Notes: generated by a model not told the origin, from the letters alone. Positions 7,763 through 17,901 are shown, counted from the first letter of the stretch. The stretch is DNA of 23,464 nt from an uncultured Senegalimassilia sp. (GCF_934632265.1 NZ_CAKTYH010000017.1:1-23464), one strand, 5' to 3'. Made by a program: numbers and translations.

Positions 7763-8362
7763 CTCGGCGACGGGGACGTCGATGCCCGCAGTCTTCCCGG
7801 CCTCGATGCACTTGAGCAGCCAGGCCATGTTATGCCCGATGTTGCGCATGGTCTGCAGGCCTTCGGCATCCTGCGCGGCCTCGCCCGGCAGGCGCCCGTG
7901 CACGTTGTTCCAGTACGTGGACGACACGACGGGCATCTCGGCGAAGGTGAGGTACTTGTTCAGCACGTCGAACGACGCCGTGGTGCCGCCGCGGCGCGCA
8001 ACGGCCACCGCCGCGCCGGGCTTATGGCGAAACGCCGCGCTGCCTGCGTAGAATGCTCGGTCGAGCGCGCACAGGATGCGGCCGGAGGGGTGCGCGTAGT
8101 ACACCGGCGTGCCGAAGACGAAGCCGTCGGCCTGCGCCGCCTTGGCGATCAGCTCGTTGACCACGTCGTCGGCGATGACGCACTTCCCGCCCAGCTCGGA
8201 GCACTTGCCGCAGCTAAGGCAATCGTTGACGGGCCTGTTGCCCAGCCACATGGTTTCCGTCTCGACGCCGTGCCCCTCAAGCGCGGCGGCAACCTCGGCG
8301 AGCGCGACCGACGTGTTGCCCTCCTGCCGCGAGCTGCCGTTGACCAGCAAAACCTTGCTCAT
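7733..8362 (-). CDS. NADPH-dependent FMN reductase / iron-sulfur flavoprotein-like
   Basis: A 209-residue flavodoxin-fold protein, probably a cytoplasmic redox enzyme that binds FMN. The phosphate-binding loop NGSSRQEGNTS lies at residues 8-18, and the second flavin loop GTPVYYAHPSG at 84-94. Between them is a cysteine cluster, C48, C51, C54 and C61 (CLSCGKC, then C7 further on). This resembles the cluster-binding cysteines of archaeal-type iron-sulfur flavoproteins, so an Fe-S cluster is possible. ATG 8362 is chosen because GAGAGGA lies 7 nt upstream; the longer frame adds 27 residues without any signal. The substrate is unknown. The 3' end is duplicated into a tandem array. Confidence 0.86.
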   Translation of the reverse strand: MSKVLLVNGSSRQEGNTSVALAEVAAALEGHGVETETMWLGNRPVNDCLSCGKCSELGGKCVIADDVVNELIAKAAQADGFVFGTPVYYAHPSGRILCALDRAFYAGSAAFRHKPGAAVAVARRGGTTASFDVLNKYLTFAEMPVVSSTYWNNVHGRLPGEAAQDAEGLQTMRNIGHNMAWLLKCIEAGKTAGIDVPVAERGQMTNYIR

Positions 8363-8405
8363 AGGAATATCCTCTCGTCTGGATGACCCGGTAGATGTCA
8401 ACCCC

Positions 8406-8432
8406 ATTGTACAAGCGCCAACCGCCGCCAAC
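8406..8432 (-). promoter_or_regulatory. Putative promoter/operator for the flavoprotein gene
   Basis: On the minus strand TACAAT (8411-8406) is a good -10 with a weak TTGGTT -35 about 18 bp upstream. It sits inside the 8-bp palindrome TTGTACAA, which could be a regulator half-site pair. A TTGACA at 8401-8396 has no -10 at proper spacing. Confidence 0.3.
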
Positions 8433-8446
8433 CAAACAAGCACATC

Positions 8447-8468
8447 CCAGACACTTCGGGGACGTAGC
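8447..8468. repeat. Solo copy of the dispersed GGGGACGTAG element
   Basis: The 18 bases at 8450-8467 match 15906-15923 at 16 of 18 positions, and the flanking CCAGACACTT matches the left arm at 15861-15870. It lies in the divergent promoter region between the flavoprotein and UvrA-like genes. Confidence 0.55.
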
Positions 8469-8489
8469 GCCCGGTCCCCGGGCTCGCTT

Positions 8490-8495
8490 TATAAT
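8490..8495 (+). promoter_or_regulatory. Putative -10 element of the UvrA-like gene
   Basis: A perfect TATAAT lies 38 bp before the start codon. No good -35 is visible at 16-18 bp, so the promoter would need an activator or another sigma contact. Confidence 0.4.
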
Positions 8496-8533
8496 GGAGG
8501 GCAACCACGCACCGTCGCCTGAAAGGCATCGCC

Positions 8534-11047
<2,514 letters not shown>

Positions 11048-11051
11048 GCCC

Positions 11052-12236
11052 CTACGCCGCCCCCAAAACCACGGCAAGCGCGAGCAACACCGCCAAGAAC
11101 GCAACGTTCCATGCGGTGAACTCAAGCAGGTAGCGCCCGCGGATGCCGGGGCGGCCCACCATGACCGCCTTGAACGTGATGAGGCTTGCCATGGATGCGA
11201 TAAGCGTGCCCAAACCTCCCAAGTTCGTGCCCACGATCAGCGCCTCCCACTGGTCGGTGAACCCCGAAAGCAGCACTGCGGCCGGCACGTTGCTGATAAC
11301 CTGGCTGCCCCCTACCGCCGCGAGCAGCGCGTTTCCGCCAACCGCCGCAGAAAGCGCCTCATGCAGCACCGGGACGCGGCCCATATTCCCCACGAACACG
11401 AACAGGGCCGCAAAAGTGGCCAACAGCCCCCAGTCGACGCGCCGCAGCAGGCTTGCATCGGAAAGAGAGACACCCACCAGCACCAACGCCAGCAAAACGC
11501 GAACATCCAGCACGCCCGGCACCGCAGCCAAGCAGCACGCGAACAGCGCGCCATACACCGTCAACCGCTTACGCGTGCGGGCAGAGAAACCGGCGAACGT
11601 ATCGACGTCGCCGGCGCCGCGCACTTCCTCGCCCCGAAAGCACAGCGCGCACGCAAGTGCCAACAGCAAGCCCGATGCAGCCGTATACGGCCCCATGAGC
11701 TGCAGAAACTCCCCGACGCTCATGCCCGAGGCCGTGAAGAGGTACAGGTTTTGCGGGTTGCCAACGGGTGTGAACATACTGCCCAGGTTCGCCGCGATGG
11801 TCATGAGCGTGGCCACCAGGCATACGCGGCCCTCCATGCCCGCGCGGCGCAAAACCACCAAAGCCAGCGGCACGAACGTAATGAGCGCAACATCGTTGGT
11901 CACCGCCATGCTGGCGAAGAACGCAAGCCCGACCAACACGCCTGCCACGGCGCGCTGCGTTCGGGCGCGCGCAACCAGCCACGCCCCCGCGGCATCCAAA
12001 ACGCCAAGCGAACGGAACCCCGCCACCACCGCCATCAGGCAGAACAGCAGAGCCAGCGTATGCCAATCAACATATGCGGCATATCCGGCATCGGGCGGAA
12101 CAAGAGCGCGCGATGCCACGGCCGCCGCAACAGCAACGACCAGCACGGTCTCGCGCGCCGCAAAAGCCCGAATCGCACGCACAACCGACCGAATCGATAT
12201 GTTTCCGATTTCAATCACGAGGTAAAAGGGTAACAC
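11052..12236 (-). CDS. SLC13-family (ArsB/NhaD/CitMHS-like) ion permease
   Basis: A 394-residue polytopic membrane protein of the ion transporter superfamily, which moves dicarboxylates, citrate, arsenite or Na+/H+. Family motifs are present in both repeats: AVTNDVALITFVPLAL (about 111-126), PVGNPQNLYLF in the first re-entrant region, then SNVPAAVLLSG and GTNLGGLGTLIASMASL in the second. About ten hydrophobic helices are visible. The substrate cannot be told from the motifs. The start is uncertain: GTG 12236 has only a poor ribosome site, and there is no in-frame ATG until well inside the first domain. It is convergent with the UvrA-like gene (4 nt apart) and divergent from the MFS gene at 12366. 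Confidence 0.85.
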   Translation of the reverse strand: MLPFYLVIEIGNISIRSVVRAIRAFAARETVLVVAVAAAVASRALVPPDAGYAAYVDWHTLALLFCLMAVVAGFRSLGVLDAAGAWLVARARTQRAVAGVLVGLAFFASMAVTNDVALITFVPLALVVLRRAGMEGRVCLVATLMTIAANLGSMFTPVGNPQNLYLFTASGMSVGEFLQLMGPYTAASGLLLALACALCFRGEEVRGAGDVDTFAGFSARTRKRLTVYGALFACCLAAVPGVLDVRVLLALVLVGVSLSDASLLRRVDWGLLATFAALFVFVGNMGRVPVLHEALSAAVGGNALLAAVGGSQVISNVPAAVLLSGFTDQWEALIVGTNLGGLGTLIASMASLITFKAVMVGRPGIRGRYLLEFTAWNVAFLAVLLALAVVLGAA

Positions 12237-12283
12237 GCTATCCCATCCGCCGCATTATCGCGATTCCGTCAGCTTTTCGCCGA

Positions 12284-12311
12284 TTGAAACATGACCCCGT
12301 TATGCTAGATA
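12284..12311 (+). promoter_or_regulatory. Putative promoter of the OFA-like MFS gene
   Basis: TTGAAA (12284-12289), a 16-bp spacer and an extended -10, TGC-TAGATA (hexamer 12306-12311). The untranslated leader then contains a hairpin in which CCGTAC (12313-12318) pairs with GTACGG (12331-12336), with GCG/CGC inside. Confidence 0.45.
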
Positions 12312-12365
12312 ACCGTACGCGCAAAACGCGGTACGGCAATACCCTTCCGAAGGTGGTTCCGAAGC

Positions 12366-13634
12366 ATGTTATTCGCCAAGATCAAGCAGCATTATGAAGC
12401 CGTGGTGGCCGTATGCTGCTTCCTGATATTGTTCACGAACGTGGGCTTGCCCTCCACGTCGTTTTCCGTGTATCAGCCCTACCTGGTCGATTTGCCGGGC
12501 GTCGGGCATTCGGGCGGGTCGATCATCGTGTCGGTGCGCACATTCGTGTCGCTTCTGGCCATGCTCGTGGTCGGACGCTACTACGACCTGGTCGATTGCC
12601 GCATCGGCGCGTTCCTGGCAACGCTGTGCGTCAGCGCCGGGTTCGCGCTGTACTCGCTAGCCGGCAGCAACTTCGGCATGCTGTGCGGCGCTTCGGCGCT
12701 GACGGGCCTGGGCTACGGCTTCGGCGGCATGATCGCCTCGACCATGCTGATCAACCGTTGGTTCCGGGCAAACGTGGCCACCGTGGCCGGCGTCGCCGCA
12801 GTGGGCTCGGGCGTGGCCGCCATCGTCATCCCGAACGCGGCGGTCGCGCTCATCAGCGCCTTCGATCTGCAAACCGCGTTCAGGGCGGAAGCGGCGCTGG
12901 CCCTGGTCATCGGCGTGACGGTGTTCGCCCTGCTGCGAAACGACCCGCGCGACATGGGCCTTACCCCTTACGAGGGAAGCCCGAAAGCGGTGAAGCGCGA
13001 GCAGAAGAAAAGCGCACAGCAGCTTGAGCGCGCAAGGAAGCGCCACGTCAACCGCGACCTTTCCCCGCGCACCATGCCGCTGCTGTTCCTGGCCATGATC
13101 ATCATCGGCTGCGTGTCGGTGGGCGGCGGCAACTACCTGGCCGTGCTGTTCACCTCCGAGGGCTTCTCCGCCGAGCATGCCGCCACGCTCGTGGCCGTCA
13201 ACGGCGCGTGCTTGACGGTGGCGAAGCTGGTCAGCGGCATGGCGTTCGACCGCTTCGGCACCAAGCGCGGGTCGGCGGTGTTCTTCGCCCTGTACATCGC
13301 CGGCACGGCGGTGCTGTGCCTGTCGGATATGGGCAACACCGGGCTTGCCGGGCTGGGCGTTCTCATGTTCGGCATCGGCATGTCGCTAGGCACCGTGGGC
13401 ATTTCGGTGTGGTCGATCGAGCTGGCGCCGCGCGGCAAGGAAACGCGCACCATCAAGAACTTCCAAGTGTGCTACGCGCTGGGCGGGTTCATCTTCACGT
13501 TTCTGCCGGGCTTTTTGACCGAGGCGTTCGGCACCTACCTAGTGTCGTACGCAGCACTGCTGGCCATGCTGGTGGTGGCCGCCATCATCGTGATCGGCGT
13601 CTACACCGCTACCGACAAACGCGCGATTGCGTAA
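12366..13634 (+). CDS. MFS transporter, oxalate/formate antiporter-like (OFA/MCT type)
   Basis: A 422-residue, 12-helix carrier, probably for a small carboxylate. Helix 1 begins after a short cytoplasmic KIKQHYE segment; FSVYQPYLVD and the GLGYGFGGMIASTMLINRWF stretch in helices 4-5 are typical of OFA/monocarboxylate-porter relatives. A basic central loop with KREQKKS and RARKRH (about 205-225) divides the two six-helix halves, and GMAFDRFGTKRGS marks the helix 8-9 loop. ATG 12366 follows AAGGTGG with a 9-nt gap. The last codons, GCG ATT GCG TAA, form an inverted repeat with the identical end of the convergent C39-like gene. The substrate is not determinable. Confidence 0.87.
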   Translation: MLFAKIKQHYEAVVAVCCFLILFTNVGLPSTSFSVYQPYLVDLPGVGHSGGSIIVSVRTFVSLLAMLVVGRYYDLVDCRIGAFLATLCVSAGFALYSLAGSNFGMLCGASALTGLGYGFGGMIASTMLINRWFRANVATVAGVAAVGSGVAAIVIPNAAVALISAFDLQTAFRAEAALALVIGVTVFALLRNDPRDMGLTPYEGSPKAVKREQKKSAQQLERARKRHVNRDLSPRTMPLLFLAMIIIGCVSVGGGNYLAVLFTSEGFSAEHAATLVAVNGACLTVAKLVSGMAFDRFGTKRGSAVFFALYIAGTAVLCLSDMGNTGLAGLGVLMFGIGMSLGTVGISVWSIELAPRGKETRTIKNFQVCYALGGFIFTFLPGFLTEAFGTYLVSYAALLAMLVVAAIIVIGVYTATDKRAIA

Positions 13635-13659
13635 AGCGGCGAACCGTTTACGCAATCGC
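13623..13659. terminator. Perfect 13-bp inverted repeat made by two convergent stop regions
   Basis: GCGATTGCGTAAA (13623-13635) pairs with TTTACGCAATCGC (13647-13659) across an 11-nt loop. Each arm contains the last three sense codons and the TAA of one gene, so both proteins end in AIA. It probably works as a bidirectional terminator or 3'-end stabiliser, although the U-tracts are minimal. Confidence 0.7.
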
Positions 13660-14916
13660 CAGCGCCATGGAGCCGCATTGCTTGTAGAGGTACTTGAACC
13701 AGTCGTAGTTGACGGTCACATAGCCCTGCGTGGGGTCCATGATGCACGCCCGGTGACCCTCCACGCCCAGCAGCACCACGCAATGCTCCAGGTCATAGAA
13801 CGAATTCGCCTCCAGGGGCTGGTCGAAGCACGGGTCCTCGAAGTCGAGCGTGGTCCACACGAGCACCGGGGTTCCAGACGACGCCTTGCTAGCAAGCTCG
13901 TCGAAATCGGTGCCGGTGAGGTTGGCGAAACGCTCGCTTGCGCCCTCTTCCTCCAGGTATGCGTTGCCCGCCGCCATGATGGCAGGCGGCATGCCCTCGC
14001 CCGCCCAATAAGGATCGCCCCAGAACGCCGAAGCGTAATCGTCGCCATCCACGTCGAAGGGCAGCTGGTTCGCCACAATGGAATCGGGATCGGCATCGTG
14101 ACCCATGGCCTGCAGCACCGCAGCGAGCGAATAAATCTCGCACCCTGCCGGCATGCTGGGATACTGGAACAGCTCAGGAACGCTCGCGCTCGTGCCGCTA
14201 AGGCTATTGAAACCGACCATTTGCATGACATTTGCGCGGTCGGCGCCGTTAAGGGCTTCTTGACCCATCGCCCCTAGAGCGTATCGGCGATGGCTAGAGA
14301 ACCCCTCGGCATCGCCAGGGCGCATGCCGGGAGCAACGGATTCCGCGGCCTCGGCCTCCTGAGACTGCTGCTCCTGCTGCGCCTCTGCCGAGTCGTCGGC
14401 GCCGTACGCCGTCTCCAGCGTTTGGGATTCCAGCGCTTCCTGCGCAATGTCCTGATCGCCGCCGCTGTTTGCACCGGCGTGACCATGCGTTGCCAGAATG
14501 CCGACGACCACCAATGCGGCCGCGACAACAGTTACGGCCGCCATCAGCGAACGCCTGCGCACAGACCAGCTGTCACCGCCGATCACCGCCCCGCCGTCAC
14601 TGATGAACGCACCGTTGTGCGCGACGCGGGAAACCCCCGCGCTGCGTCGCGCACCGCCACGGGAGCGAGCGGCATGCGGAACCGTCACGCGCGCGTGACG
14701 GGCCGAGGAACGCGAGGCCGCGGCGCGATCGCGCTCAGCGAAGTCGTCGGCCTGTTCGCAAGTTGCGCTGTGCTCGCCAAGCATCTCGAGCGGAACGGCG
14801 AACAACGCCGCTTCGGCAGCATCCCCATGCGGACGATGCCCGGCGGCCATCATGCGCGCATGACGTTCTTGCGGCATCTCCTGCTTATCAAAGCGAGTTT
14901 CGATAGGTTCTCCCAT
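13648..14916 (-). CDS. Membrane-anchored C39-like peptidase-domain protein
   Basis: A 422-residue predicted type II membrane protein. Residues 1-120 are hydrophilic and basic (Arg/Ser/Ala-rich, probably disordered and cytoplasmic). One helix follows at about 124-143, then an acidic Gln/Glu-rich linker. The C-terminal domain (about 245-422) matches Peptidase_C39_2: YPSMPAGCEIYSLAAVLQAMG with Cys259, EHCVVLLG with His378, and DPTQG with Asp394. This Cys/His/Asp set fits a papain-like hydrolase outside the cell; the substrate is unknown. ATG 14916 is chosen because AGGAAG lies 6 nt upstream. A TATCAT at 14980-14975 could be the -10. The longer frame to 14976 lacks a ribosome site. Confidence 0.86.
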   Translation of the reverse strand: MGEPIETRFDKQEMPQERHARMMAAGHRPHGDAAEAALFAVPLEMLGEHSATCEQADDFAERDRAAASRSSARHARVTVPHAARSRGGARRSAGVSRVAHNGAFISDGGAVIGGDSWSVRRRSLMAAVTVVAAALVVVGILATHGHAGANSGGDQDIAQEALESQTLETAYGADDSAEAQQEQQSQEAEAAESVAPGMRPGDAEGFSSHRRYALGAMGQEALNGADRANVMQMVGFNSLSGTSASVPELFQYPSMPAGCEIYSLAAVLQAMGHDADPDSIVANQLPFDVDGDDYASAFWGDPYWAGEGMPPAIMAAGNAYLEEEGASERFANLTGTDFDELASKASSGTPVLVWTTLDFEDPCFDQPLEANSFYDLEHCVVLLGVEGHRACIMDPTQGYVTVNYDWFKYLYKQCGSMALAIA

Positions 14917-15219
14917 CACGTTCTTCCTAGAATTGAGCGCACGTAAAAGCGCACGGATCACGTTCGTTTTGAACATGATACTGACCGCAGCTGAAGCCTT
15001 TCTGAAAAGCCAAAACCTTGCTGCAGTTTAGCCACAATTGGGGAACAGAAAGTTCACAATAGCAAACTAGATGAGGTTTGCGCCTTCGCTCGCTCTCGAA
15101 AACCATCGCCTACATGAGCCGCAAAGCGACAAAACAGCGACAGCCATCAGCGCAAAACCGCGCCGAGCACCTCCGAAACAGCTCGCGTACAACCCCCGAA
15201 AGCTGCGTCAACAGGCTTC
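14917..15219. other. 303-bp gap upstream of the C39-like gene
   Basis: No gene seen. The part next to the C39-like gene (14960-15070) looks AT-richer than coding DNA and contains the possible minus-strand -10 TATCAT at 14980-14975, without a matching -35. The rest shows no clear hairpin or repeat. Confidence 0.5.
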
Positions 15220-15660
15220 TTACTCGAGCTTCTGCTTAACGCCCACGTCCTCGGGCCGGATGTCGCGCACGATGTGCATGGTGACGGTGGCGGTCAGGCG
15301 CACGTTGCCCTGCTCGTCCACGATACGCACGTCGGCGATGGAGCTCGTGCGCCCCGTGCGCACGTCGCGCGCCTCGACGAACACGTGCTCGCCCAGCATA
15401 ACGCCCCTGATGAAATGCACATCGCAGGTTTGCGTGACCACGTACTTGCCCAGCGTCCAGGGCGCCGCACACCCGCAAACGTCCACCAGGCTCATAAGGT
15501 AGCCGCCGAACGCGTTGCCGAAGAAGTTGCAGGCCTTCTCGGGCACGACGACCGAGTTGCGCACGAAACCCTCTTCCATAACCTCGGGCTCAAGGTTGCC
15601 GAGCCACTGGCGATTCGTCTCGTACATCTCCAGCAAGCTCTCGCGCACAAACGCTTCCAT
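15220..15660 (-). CDS. Hotdog-fold acyl-CoA thioesterase, PaaI/YbgC-like
   Basis: A 146-residue single-hotdog protein, expected to hydrolyse acyl-CoA or similar thioesters in the cytoplasm. The core helix region reads NFFGNAFGGYLMSLVDVCG. It keeps Asn, Gly-Gly and the acidic Asp of PaaI enzymes, but Phe replaces the usual His of HGG. The strands that follow (TQTCDVHFIRG, HVFVEARDVRTGR, TATVTMHIVRD) fit the family. ATG 15660 is preferred because GAGAGGAAG lies 6 nt upstream; an in-frame ATG at 15684 lies before that site. It sits 278 nt downstream of a second hotdog gene in the same direction, with a large palindrome between them, so co-transcription is possible but not assured. Confidence 0.82.
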   Translation of the reverse strand: MEAFVRESLLEMYETNRQWLGNLEPEVMEEGFVRNSVVVPEKACNFFGNAFGGYLMSLVDVCGCAAPWTLGKYVVTQTCDVHFIRGVMLGEHVFVEARDVRTGRTSSIADVRIVDEQGNVRLTATVTMHIVRDIRPEDVGVKQKLE

Positions 15661-15860
15661 GGGCAGCTTCCTCTCTTCAACCATCACCGCAAACTGCCCG
15701 AATTGCCAACGGAATCCAAACGCACCGCCAAGCAAATCCAAGCGCCACAAACACCGTTTCCTCGAAATAGGGCAGAAACCGGCCAAACAAGTCAAACCAA
15801 CCGAACCGGGGGCAAGAACGCAGACGCACAAACTGCCCGCATGCGCCCCCAAAGCAAAAT

Positions 15861-15937
15861 CCAGACACTTAATGCTACGTCCCCGAATCGTCCGGCCCGA
15901 AGCGCGACACTTTGGAGACGTAGGATTATGTGTCCGG
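15861..15937. repeat. Imperfect palindromic element with 32-nt arms
   Basis: The left arm 15861-15892 is complementary to the right arm 15906-15937 at 25 of 32 positions, with a 13-nt loop. The shared core is GGGGACGTAG (GGAGACGTAG in the right arm), and the outer ends read CCAGACA and TGTCCGG. It ends one base before the stop codon of the minus-strand thioesterase gene. A related solo half-element lies at 8447-8468, which suggests a dispersed REP- or MITE-like family. Confidence 0.7.
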
Positions 15938-15938
15938 G

Positions 15939-16358
15939 TTAGCGTTGTTCACGCTGGCGGTTCTTTTCGGCGAAGTGCTCTTTGGTGACGATCTTGGTGA
16001 TGAAGGTGCCTTCGGAGACCACGTCGCCGGCGTCGTCCTTGGCCACCACGTGCCAGAACTGCTTGCGACCGCCGTAGCTGGGATCCTCGTGCTCAAGGTC
16101 GGCGAAACCGTGCAAAATGCCGGATTTGCCCGGCTTCTTGTGGCGAATGTCGGACTCCAAGCCGAACGGCAGCTCCTTGTCGAAATCGGTGCGCATCTCG
16201 GCGCCGCGGCTTGCGCACGACTCCAGCAGCGCAAGCGTGGCGCCGCCATGCAAAAAGCCGTGCGGCTGGTAAATCTCCTCGGAAATGGGCATGGACATCT
16301 CGATATGCTCGGGAGTGACCACGTCGTAGGTGATGTGCAGGGTATCCAGAAGGGTCAT
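15939..16358 (-). CDS. PaaI-family hotdog thioesterase
   Basis: A 139-residue hotdog protein with the classical helix motif QPHGFLHGGATLALLES: HGG is intact, and a Glu takes the place of the usual catalytic acid. The later strands (HVVAKDDAGDVVSEGTF, ITKIV) fit PaaI-like acyl-CoA thioesterases. ATG 16358 follows GGAGG with a 5-nt gap. The gene lies 46 nt downstream of the flippase-like gene, with a GC-rich hairpin in that gap, so it is probably the third gene of that unit at reduced output. The palindromic repeat begins right after its stop. The substrate is unknown. Confidence 0.86.
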   Translation of the reverse strand: MTLLDTLHITYDVVTPEHIEMSMPISEEIYQPHGFLHGGATLALLESCASRGAEMRTDFDKELPFGLESDIRHKKPGKSGILHGFADLEHEDPSYGGRKQFWHVVAKDDAGDVVSEGTFITKIVTKEHFAEKNRQREQR

Positions 16359-16378
16359 GAAAACCTCCGAAAACGAAG

Positions 16379-16399
16379 GGGCCGCGAAAACCGCGGCCC
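16379..16399 (-). terminator. Intra-operon hairpin between flippase-like and thioesterase genes
   Basis: GGGCCGCG and CGCGGCCC form a perfect 8-bp stem with a 5-nt loop. On the minus strand it is followed by CTTCGTTTT, directly before the GGAGG of the thioesterase gene. It could be a leaky terminator that lowers downstream expression. Confidence 0.55.
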
Positions 16400-16404
16400 G
16401 CAGC

Positions 16405-17901
16405 CTATTGTTTATCCGTTTCAGTATACGTTGGCGAACCCGGACCTTCCCCGGGCAAATCCCCCGACGTGACCGAAGGCGAAACCTCGGGCAGATCGGC
16501 GGCCCAATCGGCAGCGCGCTCATGCGTTACGCCATCCGCGCTCGCTGGCCGCACTGCATCCAGCGGCACCGTCACGCCAGCGCGCTCGAATCCGGCGCTC
16601 TCCGCAAAAGGCACCGTTTGAGCGGCTGGGGCAGGCATGTGCGCTTCCGCAAAAGACACCGTTTGGGCCGCGCTCGCCGCAACAGCGCCGCCCGGTGCGG
16701 CCCCGCTAGCTTCCGGCGGCACCCCACCCGCGGCCTGCTGCCCACCATGCGCCGCATGCGCATCCGCCATGCGCGAGCGCAGCGCGGCCGCACGCTTGAA
16801 GTGCACCGCGTCGGCGTGCGCCTCTTCCTGCAGGCGCGCCGCAGTAGCAGCAGTGCCGGCAACGGCGCCCATATCCTGGTCGTACGCCGCCTGCTTTACG
16901 TCGCCCTTGAACGCCTTCGTGGTGTTGATCAGCACGGCGCCGCTGATGAACGGCATCCAAAACACGATGCCGCGGTACACCAGGCCGATGGCCGTGCCCG
17001 CCGCCGCCGACTCGCCGAAGCTGGTGAATGCCACCACAACGGCCGCCTCGACCACGCCCACGCCCTGCGGCGTGACCGAGATCATGGCGAACAGCGTTGC
17101 CACCACGTAACCGCACACCAGCGCCGGCGCCGTATCGACGCCGAACCCGATGCCCACCAGCGCAAAGCACGAAAGCTCGCACAAGCTGGCGATCAGCGAG
17201 CACCCGTACGCCTGAAGCGTAGGTTTGGGGCTATGGCCGATCATGCCGGCGGCCTCGGAAAACGCCTGCGCGATGCGCTCGGCCCACGGCTCGAGCGGCT
17301 TTTTGCGCACGCGCCCGACCACCTTGCGGCTCATACGCTCGACAGGCCGCAAAAGACGCATAAGCGAATCGGGCTTTTTGTGCGCCAGGATAAGCAGCGC
17401 CACCATGGTTCCCACCAGGCACAACACCACCATGCCCATAAGGAACCACACAGGCGACAGCCCCACCGTGACCGCCAGGAACACAAAAGCGCACACCATG
17501 AGCGTGGAGAACGCGCCGTCGATGGTAATCTGCATAAGCAGCGCCGCACCCGTGGCCTTGCCGGCGGGGATGCCGCGCCGTCGCGCGTCGTCGACCACCA
17601 ACGTGGTGCCCGCCAGGTTCATGGACGGCGCGATGGTGTTCATGAAAAACGTGCCGAAGACCAGCGGCAACGTTGATTTCGGCTCCATGCGCTCGCCCAC
17701 GGCGGCGAAGCTGCGCGAATAGGCGAAGCTTTGCGCGAAGTACTTCCCCAGCTGCGTGAGGATGGCCGCGACCAGCGGCAGGGGGCTTCCCTGCTTCATG
17801 GTCTCGCCCAGCTCCACCAGCTGGTCGCCGCGCAAAAACACCACCGCAAGCACGATGATGAGCACCACGCCCATGAAAAGGTTCTTGACGTTGAATTTCA
17901 T
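16405..17901 (-). CDS. Flippase-like (LPG_synthase_TM / UPF0104) membrane protein with a long Ala-rich tail
   Basis: A 498-residue protein. The first about 345 residues carry about eight hydrophobic helices and family features: QLGKYFAQSFAYSRSF, then NTIAPSMNLAGTT, and TPQGVGVVEAAVVVAF in the C-terminal half. Relatives include the membrane part of MprF and other glycolipid-related or flippase-like proteins. There is no cytosolic aminoacyl-transferase domain. Residues about 346-498 form a hydrophilic Ala/Pro/Gly-rich tail with an 11-residue near repeat (AAQTVSFAEAH and AAQTVPFAESA). ATG 17901 follows AGGCGG and lies 8 nt after the ATP-grasp stop, so the two genes form a tight operon. Confidence 0.85.
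   Translation of the reverse strand: MKFNVKNLFMGVVLIIVLAVVFLRGDQLVELGETMKQGSPLPLVAAILTQLGKYFAQSFAYSRSFAAVGERMEPKSTLPLVFGTFFMNTIAPSMNLAGTTLVVDDARRRGIPAGKATGAALLMQITIDGAFSTLMVCAFVFLAVTVGLSPVWFLMGMVVLCLVGTMVALLILAHKKPDSLMRLLRPVERMSRKVVGRVRKKPLEPWAERIAQAFSEAAGMIGHSPKPTLQAYGCSLIASLCELSCFALVGIGFGVDTAPALVCGYVVATLFAMISVTPQGVGVVEAAVVVAFTSFGESAAAGTAIGLVYRGIVFWMPFISGAVLINTTKAFKGDVKQAAYDQDMGAVAGTAATAARLQEEAHADAVHFKRAAALRSRMADAHAAHGGQQAAGGVPPEASGAAPGGAVAASAAQTVSFAEAHMPAPAAQTVPFAESAGFERAGVTVPLDAVRPASADGVTHERAADWAADLPEVSPSVTSGDLPGEGPGSPTYTETDKQ
16601..16665. repeat. In-frame direct repeat in the flippase-like tail
   Basis: Two 20-bp segments, 16601-16620 and 16646-16665, are identical at 19 positions and 45 bp apart (15 codons). 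They encode the repeated QTV-FAE motif in the low-complexity C-terminal tail. Confidence 0.7.

Noticed and set aside
11143..12225. Long plus-strand reading frames antisense to the SLC13 permease gene
   Set aside because: Frames opposite GC-rich genes are often open. Their translations are low-complexity and lack helices or motifs, whereas the minus strand encodes clear family motifs.
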